64,000 nucleotides of DNA. Source: Capitulum mitella (taxonomy: Eukaryota > Arthropoda > Thecostraca > Pollicipedomorpha > Pollicipedidae). The position numbers and the translations under genes are program-made. Below are positions 44,951-59,000 of the stretch, piece after piece. A model generated the notes under the pieces. The model worked only from the letters and a program-made list of their open reading frames with translations, had not been told where the DNA came from and made no database searches. The stretch is taken from assembly GCA_030062745.1 (NCBI GenBank), contig CP099853.1, positions 1,116,001 to 1,180,000 on the forward strand, given 5' to 3'. Numbering within the stretch: the first letter of the stretch is position 1; each line of letters begins with the position of its first letter.

Positions 44951-46253
44951 GCTTCTTGATATAGATATCAGCGATTTGACAACTGGTGTTGGTGACAGTT
45001 GGTGAAATCGCTTCCTATTTCTCATCTCGTTCATTTGTTCACAGCGTTCCCAGGCCCGTGTTTTGAAAAGTTCAGGTTCATGCAACATCTTTACAACTTT
45101 ACAGGCGTGGGTAACCAGACACGATCAACAAGGTCAAACGTTGCTCTTAGTTCTTTGTTCAAATGAATCACTTCACGTGTCGGATGCGATCGGTTCCAAA
45201 AAAATGAAAATTGTTTTGTTGAGACGTCCGACACCGAGAAAAGGCTAAGTTCACTACACGGTGGAGCGCACCGCACGCCTGTAATTCACTCCTTTTTAAG
45301 ACTCGCAAGATATGCCATATAGTTCATTGCATCTGAGCGCAACAGCCTTTGAAATCCGAGCTGTTCAGTAAAGGAAAGGAAAAGCCTGAGATATATCCAC
45401 TCGTTCGGGACCGTCAGTGATTTCATGGACGCAAAAACAGCGCCAAAAATTGATTACTGAAACCAGTCTAAACTGCTGGGAAGCGCAAAGTTATTCTCCA
45501 TCTTGCGAAAGCCATTATATGCGCCGCTATAGAAGTTCGTTTTACATAGAGGCCCAGTTTCCATGACTTCCTGAAGGCGTCCAGCAATACCGTCTGAAAA
45601 CAGAATAAATACTACATGTATGTATAGCCTTAAGTCTCGATTCCCGAGCACACAAACTGCATGCAGGTCCTTGAGCTAACATTTACATGGTACTATGTAC
45701 CGGAGCGCAGGAACTCCTCCATAGTTTGTTGATTGCTGTTGATAGTCCAGTTGGGGAGCCAAAGAAGCATTTTGGTCATTTCTTTCCAGTCAGCGTGCAT
45801 GGGTCAATGCTGAATTCCAAAAGCTGGGGCCGCTGCCCCCCCCCCTTCCCGCGCCCTTAAAGCCTTAAAATCATAGGACATTAGCGTCAATACGTTAAAT
45901 TAATTGGTGTCCACCCATCGCACGATACAGCACATCCTGAAACGCGCCGTCTTTTCCTTGTGTCAATTCGAGACCAAAGATACACCTCTTTTTCGAATTT
46001 TTGTTGCTTCAAGAGCGGCTCCCTTAGTTTCAAGAGAGTTCCTGGAATCCATGGGTGAAGCCACGGTTCAGAAACAGGGGACAACCTGACTGCAATCCAA
46101 CAAGAATAGGCAGGGCTGGCGTAACTAAACGCTTTTTCGGGCGTGCATGACAAACTACAGGTAACCCTTTTTATATTTCGAAGTTCAAGGAAGTGTGTCG
46201 CCAGACAGGAGAAACCCATCCGATAACCCGCCAGGTAGGAGAAACCTTAAAAA

Positions 46254-46457
46254 TTACGGGGAATAAATCACCACTTCTGGAACACTGCTGGAGTCATATC
46301 CCCCACAGCCTCCGCAGAGATTACACCCGTGCTTAGATCCGGCTCGGCTCCGCCTGAGCCGGAACCAGAACACTTCCGCTGTCAGCAGCAGCACACTTCC
46401 GGCCACGCCTCCCGCCAGCAGCACGAACGCCGAGAAAACCGCAGGAATTCCCGGGCT
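46254..46457 (-). CDS. Gene B last exon: M4 and C-terminus
   Basis: The acceptor ctcccgacag precedes 204 bases, phase 0. It encodes SPGIPAVFSAFVLLAGGVAG, the rest of M4, WFRLRRSR, then a Cys/Gly-rich tail (KHGCNLCGGCGGYDSSS) ending in IYSP and TAA. Shorter than the gene A tail. Confidence 0.85.
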   Translation of the reverse strand, partial: SPGIPAVFSAFVLLAGGVAGSVLLLTAEVFWFRLRRSRAGSKHGCNLCGGCGGYDSSSVPEVVIYSP

Positions 46458-46824
46458 CTGTCGGGAGATCAGTCATAACCGTAAGGCTACGGGAATCGTA
46501 TGGGTCCGTCGGCAAGAAAACTAGAAAAAGTGGTAATATATGTCATTGTTTGCCTAGTTTCTTTTCCATGGCCTCAGTTCCACTTCGGCGTTATCAAGCA
46601 ACGCCAAAGGCATCATGCGTTATGAAACGATGTCTAGGACCCAAACGTAACAGGAATGATCATGTATTTAGGGAGAAGCCTGAAGGCCGAGGATTCGTCA
46701 CACTGGCAAGTTACGTTCGACCCGCCTGTTGGAAAATAGCATAGAAACAATGCGTATTGCCATAACAACTTAGAAACGATTGCGCTGCTTTACAGATGAC
46801 CGGTGCCTTGCTATCTTTGCATCA

Positions 46825-46887
<63 letters not shown>

Positions 46888-49800
46888 CTATGTATATATG
46901 TATATCGTAATAATATATACATATGTTTTATGTAGTTTTATCTGTGCTAATTGTCCACCATAGTCGTAATCTTATATTCAGGTCTGTTAGCCCTCACGGG
47001 GCGTGCATTTGGACCTTGGTCAGCAGATCATTGTCACGTTCTCACGACCTCTTACCGGGTACTCGGAAACGGAGCACCTATCGGTGGGTCCTGTTCTCCA
47101 CTTCCGGTCCAGTCGGTCAATCACCCCGCCCTCCTCCATCCGGGTCAGACTGCCGGTCAAACAAAGGTCAAGGTCAGGTAAAAGCAAAACACGGAAAGAA
47201 AGAATAATCGGGCTGTAGATCATGAGCTGGATGGATGGCACAGAAGTTAACAAATCTGCTGATGGGGCTGAAGGCAGTGGGATTGGGCAGGGTAGGGCAA
47301 GAGAAGGAAGTAAAGTAGTTCTACAAGGCCAAGGTGTCAAATTTCAATAATTGCTATTGTTTTAGAGACCACTTTATAATACCAGAGTACTATACGGAAA
47401 AAGATGCAGCATTCGGCATAGCATCGATACAGCTTGAGTCAAACTGCCTTTGAAACAATTTACTTTCGGTCGCGCTGAACCATTCTGCGTTGTTATTTAC
47501 GCAATAAGTTTGCTAAGTCGGCACACCCGGAAGCGACCTGCCCCTAGTCCAACGTCTCGAGAAAGGGGGGATGGACTCGTCATCTACTAGGTTACTGAGC
47601 AAATCGGATCACGGGATTGGCTAAAGACACAACGTGACGTAATATTCCTCCTCAATAAGTTTGCTTCCAAGGGTAACGGATAAAGCTTCCTTGTGACTGT
47701 CCAAAGTTACCCGAAACACATGGGCTGCAATGATAGAAACTGCTTCAACGTCAGTGGAATGTCGCAAACCCAGCAGAGGAGCGTGGCCGTAACCGTTTTC
47801 TCCTTCATCCAGACCACAAATTTACATGCCGAATGTTTAAGTTGCACGACGAAAGCAAATGTTAAACTTCGAGCTCAGACTCATCTGCATTCACCTTGAA
47901 TCTTGACCAGGGTCTTGCAGTCAAGCTACCGTTACCAACATTTCGCTTTTCATGCCTTACTGAGATGACATCTGACTTACTGGTGATCAAAGAATCTCTT
48001 GTAGGGAGAGCGTTTCTGAATCGCGAACGTCCGGGGGTATGTGAAGCGCTCAAGTCTGAAGTTCCCAATGCTGCAGTCTTCCTGCCCTGAAAAAAATGTT
48101 TTTGTTTCAGAAAGGTATCTTAATAAACCTCAGCTTAAGCGCCACGAGCCTGAGAATTCAAACATACCGATCGGAAATGTCTTTGGAAGGACGCGCTGGT
48201 ATTACCATTTCTCAATTACTGTATCTTTTTTTTCGCGAAAACGGTACCGTGCACTTGTCAGCTACAATCGTTGTCAGACCAGATGATGCAGTTAGCTTGG
48301 AGCGCAACTCTCGCCTAACCTGAGTCTTAGTCCCATCACTCAGTCTAGGCTTTTCATTTTTCGTTTTTCCACTTTCTTCGCTGTACGGCGCTGAAACGCT
48401 GACCTCCGCCTGTGCAAAGATCCGCCTGTGCATGTTCACCCCCAACTTTTTCCATAGTTCATGCGCCTACATCTCCACGGGAGGGGCGCCACACCAGCAC
48501 GTCACACCGGTTGCGGAACCAGGTGGCGCTGGACAATCACTGTTTCGCGTGACTGAACAACAAGGTCGACCTGTGACCGGCTGAGCTCAGCGGGGTCCGG
48601 TGGATATGGTCGCTCTAAATGCCAATTAACGACCGCCAGGCATGTTTTAGGTTTTTGTTCGGGCCACTATTGACTGGGACCCTGTGACAGCGGTTCCTCC
48701 CGCGTAGACAGCAGTAAAATGGATGCCAACACGAAATGTCTACTTACGGCATCCATGGCCTGAAACGGATACCGTGTGAAGCACACATATGACAGTGCCT
48801 GCCGGTGCTGCAGTAATGAAGCATAATACGCTGGAATGACGTTGGCACGCAGAAAACAACGTGTTTTAAATAGCGCGTGCATTCAACTGGCTTGAGAGGC
48901 ACCTTTGCGCAGTTGGAGATCTGCTGCATGCAATGAACGTCACAAGAGAATGTTAGTTTTGCAAATGATAGAGTTAATTTGGGGCTTCGAGCAAGGAGAC
49001 ATTAATCGGTTTTTGGTTTAATTTTGATTTGACATTAACGCCATTTTTAAGCTCTTCACGCGCAAAATCATCATCGCTTTGCAGAGAATTTCGCTGACTG
49101 TTTTAGTTTTGTCTGAAAAACCACATCTGTGCACCACATGTTTGTATATATGGTATTGATTGTAAATTGCTTGTAATTGCTTGTGATTTCGTTACTACGT
49201 TTCGAAAGAATAACGCCAATTCCCATATAAGTATCTTTTTCACCTAGTCACCTTTTCACCTGCGTCGCAAGCAAATTGTAAATACCGATCTCGTTTCAAG
49301 GCGTCCAGAGTCACATCCTGCTTCAACATTGTCTAAGCACTAAGAAATTCGCCAACAGAAAATTTGGTAACAAGATTTGTTCCACTTCTCAAAGCCGTTT
49401 GTGAGAAGCCTTTGCAACCCAAACATTTCAGCAAGCAAACAAAAGTTCAGAAACCCAAACCGCCGTCCTGTAGTACTGCGTTCGGTCGCTCGCTGCATTT
49501 GCTTCCTCACCCAGTCCAAAACCCACACACTATCCTAACTATTCTTACAACAGCCTTCAAGGAAAATATTTCATTACCACGGAAAACGTGCCTGCACAGA
49601 TGAAATAGCATGCAGTGCTTGAAAGCAGTGACAATTTTGTGCTCGGCATGCTTTGAACACGCATATTGACTTTTTCGACTTGTTTGACACCCAATGTCTG
49701 AAGTGAAGTAGTCGAATAGAGCAGTTCTGTATGGCGGTGACAACATTGCTTTCGGACAGATAACCTATTATATTTTCGTTGCATCCCGTCGAAGACATTC

Positions 49801-52800
49801 CATACTTCCTTACCTCTGTCTTCGTACAAGAGGGCGAAGTGCTTGTTGGAGATCATTCGGGTATAAGTGCTGTCTAGGTCCGACACTACCGTCACGTGCT
49901 TGCGGTAAATCTCTTGGATCAAAACGTCCTTGGACTCCTAAAAATGTGACGATTGCGTGATTTTCAAACACCGTCATGTTGCCGAGTGGGACTACAGAAA
50001 GTCACCTGCCCAGTTATCGTTGGAATCGACGGTGGATAGTCCTTCCAGTAGTGTGTATTATTTTACTGAATGTTAAGTCTTCGCAGCAAGTTTTTATTTA
50101 AAAGGGGCCATGCCATTAAGTACTGGGCGAAACCATTTGCACCAATGTATTTCCATCTGCGAATAAACTCACAAGTGATTACATTCAGGGAAACTGGACA
50201 CAGCACTGCTTTCGAAGGACACAATTTTACTCTAATTGTCAAGCCTTAGTTATCAGATTACTGCGTGCTGAGAGTTGAGGCATACCTTAATATCTTGTAA
50301 CACTGCAGTGTTGTTTAGCACGCCCAAAGCGTAGGATCCATCCTCCAAAAACTCTTCAAGGGAGTTGATAGGAAGATCTGTTTTTTGGGCCGTTAGAAAT
50401 GATACAAGAACTGCCGAATACGATGCAAATGTGATCACCATGGCGACAAAGAATGTCCAGAAGAACAATCTTGTGGCGAGACCTCGAGGAATGGCAGCAG
50501 CACCTGGCCAAAGAACGAAAAAGGTCACACAATAATCACCAGCTTATCCCTATCGCTCACACATGCGGTCCAGTGTTTTACGTTCGCTGGCTTGGTAACA
50601 GGGTCCATTCCAAGTTCAACTCATGGTGACGACCCAAAATCCCAGCGGGCCCACATCTGGAGCACCATTGCGCCAACCACCGGACCAAACGTTGCTGAGA
50701 GATGCGTCACGTGCCGTCGGGACCACGGCAGGACCTGGACCAATTCTCAGCCGCACCGTTTCTGTTCCGGCCAAAACAGGATCGGATGGTCTCGTCGATG
50801 TCTGACACGCAGCTGTGGAAGCCGGGAACTTTTTACCACATGCAAAGTCGCGGGGATGACTTGTCCTCATTTACAGCGATATAGCTGTCGCAAGACGTCT
50901 ATACACACGGTCTGAGGTGTTTTCTATCCATTGCAAGCTACTGGACGCTCCGCGCAAGTGGTAAATGATTACGTTCCATTTCAGGGCTTCCAAACAATGA
51001 AGATTTCTAATAGTCATTAAAAGCAACTACCCTGTTCCAAATTATCCACAGGAATTGTAATATACAAACCATCAGCATAGCTCAAGGTGGGTTTGAAACA
51101 TCTCTTAACACCCACTGGTGCCAGTGCGCCACCCTTAAGCGAGTATGAGTGCCGGTGACCGCGAGGTTCCAGTTTTCAGAGTGTTTTCTGTCCGCTTGAT
51201 TCCTTTCTAAAAATTCCGACTATACTTCTCGCATTCACCATTAAAGATATTTCCCATTGCGCCAGACTAGCCACACATTATGAATTTTTACCAGTGGGTT
51301 ACTGTTACACCCGACACCAGTGATATCTGTTCTCTTTATATTTTTTCTTTTTGCTTATGTTGTTTTCCTTTCTCGAAAGTTTCTCGTCTCCTGTGCATTA
51401 GAACCCCTTATTCCCCCGCCGCCTCTAACCAGACGCTGGCGATCATTCGGTCACATCTGTGTATGAAAAGGTGTGCAATGAAAAAGTTACCGCAGAGATA
51501 AACACCACGATGTTTTAGATTCGATTCAAATGTCAGACGCAAGTCCCGATTTCCACAGACAGCACTCAGCGAATCGACATCAGGCATGATTAGTGAGCAT
51601 GTTGCATAACCCTATTCCCGGCAGGGGGGGGGGGGCGGAATCCGCCCCCTCTCGGGTTTTTTGCTTGCCAATTCCAGAATTTTTAACGCAGCTTCACAAA
51701 ACTTGGTGACTTTTCCTAGCTATTCTTTCTACGTGCCGTGACAAAATTTCAAAATTCTACTTTGCTCAGGGGCGGAGTCAGGCAACATTTTTGGGAGGCA
51801 CCTCATGCCGTTTTTGGCCATGTTAAGGGTAAAAGGAAAATGTCTGCCAAAAACAGAGTTTTTAAGATAGAACTTAAAACTTTATATGGATGTATAGCTA
51901 AATAGTTAGGCCATGTGCAGATGTAATTTTGTTCACCTGGGGTCATTTTACAAGGTGAGGTCAAGGTCAAAATTCAAAATTTGATTTTTTGTAATAATTT
52001 CTGCGCCGTTTTTTTCAAATGCCAAACCCGCAATATATGTGACGTAGAAGGGTGCCTTCTACTTGTGTACCAAGTTTCAGCTTGATATCAGGTCGGGTCA
52101 CGGAGTTATGACCTAAAATGTCAGTGCGCGTACCCTATATCGCAATAGCCATAAAATGAAATTTTTGAAATAGATTGAATTCATATGATTGAAAACGTTT
52201 ACAGATAATATTAAATGCATAGATCATTCAAAATAATCCCAAGGTCACTGGAGGTCATTTAAGGTCAAAGGTCACAAGTTGATCTGAGAAACGTATGACC
52301 ATGACAGTTCCCCCTTTTTCATGTCCCTGGCACCGCCTATGCTAACATTATACAAACATTGTAATGCGAGTTGTACTTCTTTAGTACAACATGACTAGCA
52401 GAAGCCAAAAAAGGGTGTTTGCCTCTATTCTTCATCCAATTGTTAGAAAACTTATCCTTCTATTTTTGAAACCCTGTGAACGTCCATGAATTTTCTCAAA
52501 ATTTGAGACTTGCGGAGCCATGGTAAAAGCCCTATCCATAATCTCTTGATTCATGCCAGTTTCATCGAAATCGGTTGATAAGCAAAGGAGTTATAAGAAG
52601 TCCAAAAGTACCCCCCATTTTGACATTTTTGCCCCCCTGTATCCACAAATTATCAAAATTTTGAAAATTCCGTTTTATAAAAATGTAGTTCACGTCACGG
52701 CAAATCGATTACCCTTTGTTGTGATGAAATCGGACGAGTAGTTCTCGAGATCTCAGGGGGGCCGAATCCGCCCCCCTGCCGGGAATCGGCCATACCGTCT

Positions 52801-52986
52801 AGCCCTCCGGGAATAGGGATAAAACGTCAAAATGTTTAAGTGGTTTGAATTCGCGTTTCACTGACGTCATACTCATTGTGCATTGTTGTGTTGAAACAGG
52901 CCGTACAGCTCTGGCTCTGTCAACGTCACTGCAAACTTTTCTGCCACTGTTTATCAAATAAAAATGGTTTATATTTCCATGTATGC

Positions 52987-53045
<59 letters not shown>

Positions 53046-56000
53046 TAGATAGATAGATCGACAGATAGACGGATGGGTAGATAGACAGATAGATGGATTA
53101 ATAGATAGATAGATGGACAGATAGACAGAGACAGATAGATCAGTTTATGCTTTATTCTATACGTTCTATCTCGTATCTATTTCGTATCTATTGCAGTCGT
53201 CCTTTTCGTTATTATTAGGCGCGTTTATACGGGCATTTGGAAAGCTGCCAGATTCCCGGCCAGATTGGCCGGATTGATCAGCTTTAAAATAAATGCTGAT
53301 TTAAACTACAGTTGGTCCTGGCAAGGCGTGTTAAACATCGTGGGACAGAATAATTGATTGCAATGCAAACAAGCTTGAAATAAAAGGAGGAGAAACCTTG
53401 GCTTTCTGTACTACATGCCATGAGCAGTAATTTCCTCGCGTATTCTGCGGTTTATTTGATAGCTTCTGGCCAGCGTGGCTGCGTCTCGCCTGAGCGCCCG
53501 CCGGCCAAATCCAGTGGTTCGCAAAGGCTATGTACCTTGACAAGGCTGAAAGGTTTTAGAACGAAGGCGCTGACTGGTCGAAGACTAATAAGCTGGAAGC
53601 GCAGGAAGAGTGGCGAGGGAGCTGAAAATTCCTTCACCCGTAGTGCACGTCCTTGTTTAAGATCGTAGCGTCTGTGTTTGAAGCGATTTGTGATTTTCAA
53701 AACCTAAAGAGGGCAAGTGGGCTGGTATACAGATTCAGTTAGCTGTAATTTCATGCAAACCAGCATAGGTCGCAGTGGTGTTTAAACTGCCATGTCTAAC
53801 AACAAGTGAACAGAACGTTAAGGAAACCCAGAACTATGCGGATGCTTAAACTTGCCAGAAAGTTGCATCCTGGCTAATCTGGCCGGGAATCTGGCAACTT
53901 TTCAAATGCCCGTATAAACGCGCCTATTGCCTACTTTCTTTGTTAAAACAGGCAGGAAATATGGGGGGGGGGGGCAAACGGGCATTTGGAGGGGCAAATC
54001 AAGATGGGGGTAGGGCCCTTACAAATGAATACAAATCGACACCCCTGCTACAAAGTGTACGTAAAGATATCATAATGATGTTATGTCATGTGAACCAAAT
54101 AAAGAACACGTACACAGAATTCGAATATATACACAGAATATTTCTACTACAGCCCATCTTTCCGTAGATGGCAAAAACTGAGGGATTCCTGGGGCCCACA
54201 CGGCGGAGGGTTCAAAAAGTAAGCCCACCTTGCAGGCAGGTGGCGCCGGTGAAGAACATGATGCTGTCCGTCAAGCTGAAGTTGCCGTCGTTCAGACTGG
54301 CCAGTTTGTACCTCCTCTCTATCCGGTACATGCCGGCTATGGCGCCGCTGCTCACCAGAAAGGTGACAAACAGAGCTATCCACAGGCTCGAGTCAAACAC
54401 GTCTACATAGGTGGTCCAGTTCTGGTCCCCAGTCAGCGGTTTCTTCAGGAAGATGTGTGATCTGGAATGCATGTTGGTGTTGAGAAAGAAACATAGGCAT
54501 TCTTGACTGCGCTGATGCCTTTGCAAGACAAACCCCACGATGAAACAGCTGGGGCACGTGTTTGGCCTTTGGGCACCTTTGGCCAACCTCGTGTTTGGCG
54601 GGGACAAACGAATGAACTTAACGAAACCGGTTCTTCGAAACGATGAAATCAACAAAAGGCATTTTGCAAACGTGTCAGCACAACGCAGGGTACCAACACT
54701 GGACCTCGCGCGGTGTGCGCTGGAATCGTCCAAAACGCCCACCTGACTGCGAGTATTTTCCGGGCAAAGTCCACGGATTTCCGGCGCGCTTTGGTGGAAC
54801 TCAGGACGGCGACGGCGACGTCCGCTTGGTCTCGGACCAGCATTCCGATCAGACCAGTCCAGTTGCCGTCAGAGGCCAGCATGCCGTACTGCCCGTCCAC
54901 CGAGGGCTGCACCGTGTAGCTGAAGTCGTTGAACATGCTGATGACAATGTCAACGCTAAGATACAACTATAAAGACTTTCGAAGCCTGAAAGCAATGGGT
55001 TCTTAATGCATACCGCTGTCGCATTATTTATCCTGCAAGGAGTGCAATAGCTGAAATTCTTTTATTGCTGATCGAGAGAAACGGGGTAAATGCGAAACGG
55101 GGTTCGTTTCCGGTGACATTGCGACCTCGTCGTAGTCCACTCATGCATCTCGGAGTCTTCAAACCCTGAAAGTTACCTGGGGTCTCATTTCAAACATACC
55201 GAATCAAATGCTATTGCAGTTTTAATACTGTGTGTGTCTTCAGCAAATGAAGCCATCCACTTTTGTCAATCCGAGAGCCTTTACGGTCTCTACCCAAACG
55301 TCGAATATGACGTTTACGGATATTACGTATACTATGTTTAGTACTCCTAATATAGTTCCTTGAAATAGCGGTGCCCGAGAACACTATGTGATACTTTTTG
55401 ATCATTTCTTTTATTATGAGCACAAGGTTATTTTTATTTCTATTTTCATCTGCCCAAATATTTCATTTAATGCAGTCGAGGTGGTTCATTCACGCCATCA
55501 TGAGACATAGATGTGATACTTACGTGAACTTCAGCACCTGCGCCATGTGTCGCCAAACGTCCCCTAGGTATCCAGAGACGTCCGGACCCTGATTTCCAGT
55601 AATTATAGTGAAGGGAGGGTCCTGGAATGGGAATCATTTGTCGGGTGTTGGTGAGAGTCATAACCGCAGCCCGTTTTTTGCAGATGGAACACTCGACGAG
55701 GAGCATCCATTCATAGTTCAAGGAACTGAGACAACCCACTAATCGTGAGAAAGTACGATAGACTGTATAATTATGCAAACGCAACTGTCGGTAACGCCTT
55801 AAGCACTCTGAGTCACGAATGATTATTGCATGTTGTCTGACACGTTACCTGGATTCAAAGACGGTAAAAATGAACAACGAAGCCAAGAATGCCTACGGCC
55901 ATTACATAACTTTTAATTAAACAATCCCTAATGCCTTCGCAAAAAAACGGCCGTTGTAAGTCATGCCCTATTTCACAGCGGCACAATGCGTCCATTGTAT

Positions 56001-59000
56001 GAGTGTAGCATCCATTGTATGGGTGTGGCAGTCCAAAGGACAGGTAGGGCAGCTGCCACACTAACTCTGGGTGTTTCTTAAAATTAGCCGCGTGGGATGG
56101 AACAGCGTTAACCCGCGCCCTACCAACGAGGGGGACGGAATCTGCCCCTGGCGACTTTTTATGAACTCAAAAACCGGCGGGGATATCAATTTGAAACTCG
56201 TAGTACCTGTTTGCGCGTCAAATTCATAACTTTTGGCTGAAAACGACATTCCAGCTCACTATAGGTTAGACGTGAGTGACGTCATGGCGACCCCACCTCC
56301 CGCGACTTTTCAGCACAATGGAAGATGGAGAAAAAACGTCGAAAAGCGAGGAAAAGATATCAACAAATGCCTGATGCCAAAGGACAGAGAATGTAATGGA
56401 CAATAATACTGCCATCTCAGAATTTTGCTTTTTTATGTAACATGACTCAAAATTCTTAAAACTAAAAAATCAAGTTATTTTGTTTTTACAGCTTTTTCAA
56501 AAACCGGAACACAGATTTCCAAGATTCAGATTGCCAATATTCGCAACAAATTTCAGGTGGATATTCTTAAAAATGACTGATACCAAATGCCGAAACCTAC
56601 CAAATGTCCAATGATGGTCTCAGTAAATAAGCCAAGAGTGCCTCACGTCGTCGCGACACTGTTTTGGTTGGTATGACGCCAGCATCAGCGGGCCTAACCT
56701 TTAACATCTTTGAAACACTGTAGCCCCTTTCCATTGGGTATTCAGTCAATAACCATTTCCAATGCCACGTCCCCTCCCCTCTCTCTCCTCCCCCACTCTC
56801 AGCCCTACTCCAAAAAATAAGGAGCATGTACCACCTTTCTTATGTGCTCAAAGGCGTTTATCGTTGTCTTTTCCGGGCTCCTAACCCAATTTTTGTGTAG
56901 AAACATGCATCGCAAGAGTATAAGACCAGATTTATTATTTGACCTCAGCATAGCAAGTGGTCCGCCATGACCTCGGTCTTAATTTTTCTCCTAGATGCCT
57001 TTCTCGGTTATCTCAGGACGTTATGCGTGCGACGGCGCCCAAATGTGGCCTCTGCGGTGCTTTAATTTTATGATGTTCGACTAAAAATGGAAATCCGCCA
57101 AACAGGTCAACGTGTCACCTTAGGAATGCCTGTGACGTCACAGGCCACACTTAGGTCAGTATATTTGACTTACCCGGGCCCATTTTGTTGAGCTCTGTCG
57201 TTTGCTGCCAAATACAACGAAGTCGGACAGTAACTTTTCAAGCTAAACAGGAGGGGGATGAAGAATCTGTCTCCCCCGAAGTGAGGCACGTCCGGCTGCC
57301 AGCCCGAGCTGCACTTAATATAAAGTGGTTCTTGGCATATCAGCTTTGAAAACGTTCTTACATCAATGAAACATAGTCTTGTCACGAATGGGCAGCTTGC
57401 TTGTTGATGGCCTTTAAACGTTGTAGCGTCCATAAATTCAGCTGCAGTGCAATGCGGTTCCGCATGCATAATGCACATGATATTCCGATGAACAGCTGCC
57501 ATAATCTTACTTGCGAGACGGTGCTAACATCACACTGTGCGGCGGCTTATACCTGCTTGCCCAACTCTCAGGCACAAATGACATCCCGCTGCCCACGTGT
57601 GCCACGATGCCGCAGATACCGTTACCGTAACCATATCCGGGGGCCATTCAGTGACGTCTGAACACAGGTCCAAACGCCGGCCTGCGCCTGCGGAGGTTTG
57701 CAGTTGGGTTGCGTGGGGCTGGGAGCCGTCCAGATAACGCCAAATTGTACTGGTAACCGTGTACTAACGTAGAGGACGGGTGTGTGTTGGTACATAACAC
57801 CTGTCTTGGCTCTAAGGAAGGGCAGACTACATTTCCAGAAGAATCCCTTGTGGTCGAGATCCAAGACCTCGAAACGAAAATGTAGATTTGTAAAAGTGCT
57901 TGGCTGTAAATCGGACTCCACTGTCATTTGCCTGGGTACATTCACTGATTAAGCCCAAAAATATGTCAAATAGCGCAAGAGGAGGACGTTACTAGGACAA
58001 TATAATAGAACGATTGTCGATACCACCGCAAAAAAACGATACGTATTAGCATCCACCTGCTCCATGCGGTTTTCCCTTGAGCAGCGTCTGCGTCTCCTCG
58101 GCAGCATCATGTGCCGCTGCCAGACACAATAAAAACTCCATCAGCATACAGGTATATTGTACGGCAACGACGTTTGTCATCATCAACCAGGCTGGCGTCA
58201 CTGCCTACCGCTGAAGTTATCCCATCTTGGTTTCAGATAACCCGCGCGCAACGGGGGGTGGGATGGCGTTTTGATGCATTCCCTCCCCTGACACTCTGGA
58301 TGATAGACAAAAAGACAGTGCTCGTAACGCGCTGAAATTTTCAGTACCTGTTCCTGCATACTTTACACATGTCCTTCAGGATTTTCAACTTACGGTCGAT
58401 TCAGGTCACTGACCGACGCCACGTAAAAGAGGTCAACCTCTCATCTTCAAAAGTCTTCTAAGGTCCCACCTTTCTAACATAAAAAACGCGCCATGCAATC
58501 GATGGACCTAACGCTTTCAGGGATAGAAGCCGAGGACATTCCTAAGAGTTCTGCTGTCTCGAACTTGTTTTCAAGGTCAAGGACAATGACCTGAGGTCGG
58601 CGAAATTGCCACCATATTCGCATATTTTTTAATGGGTTTGGGACTTTTCTTCCCCTCGTTAGTGCCTGCAATGGATTCCTGGGCCAAGGAACTCACTAAA
58701 CACGACAAATGATGCTGAACCACATGGAGAGTCATAAGGTCAAGTCAGGTCACAGTTGGGGTCAACAAGAAAAAAACGTGTCTAAAATCCCGTTTTGATG
58801 ATTCCTCGGGTAAAAATAGGCACTCAGGTCGACTTTGCAGTCCAAAATTGCATCAGTAAGTTCCAAGATGTGAAGTGGCATTAGGCCGCCTGAGGTCATG
58901 CTAGGTCAGCGTGGTAGAACCTGAAATGCATTACTGGGCCAAGGAAACCACCAAACACGACAAAAAGTGTTAACCCACTTGAAGGGTCATGGGTCAGGTC

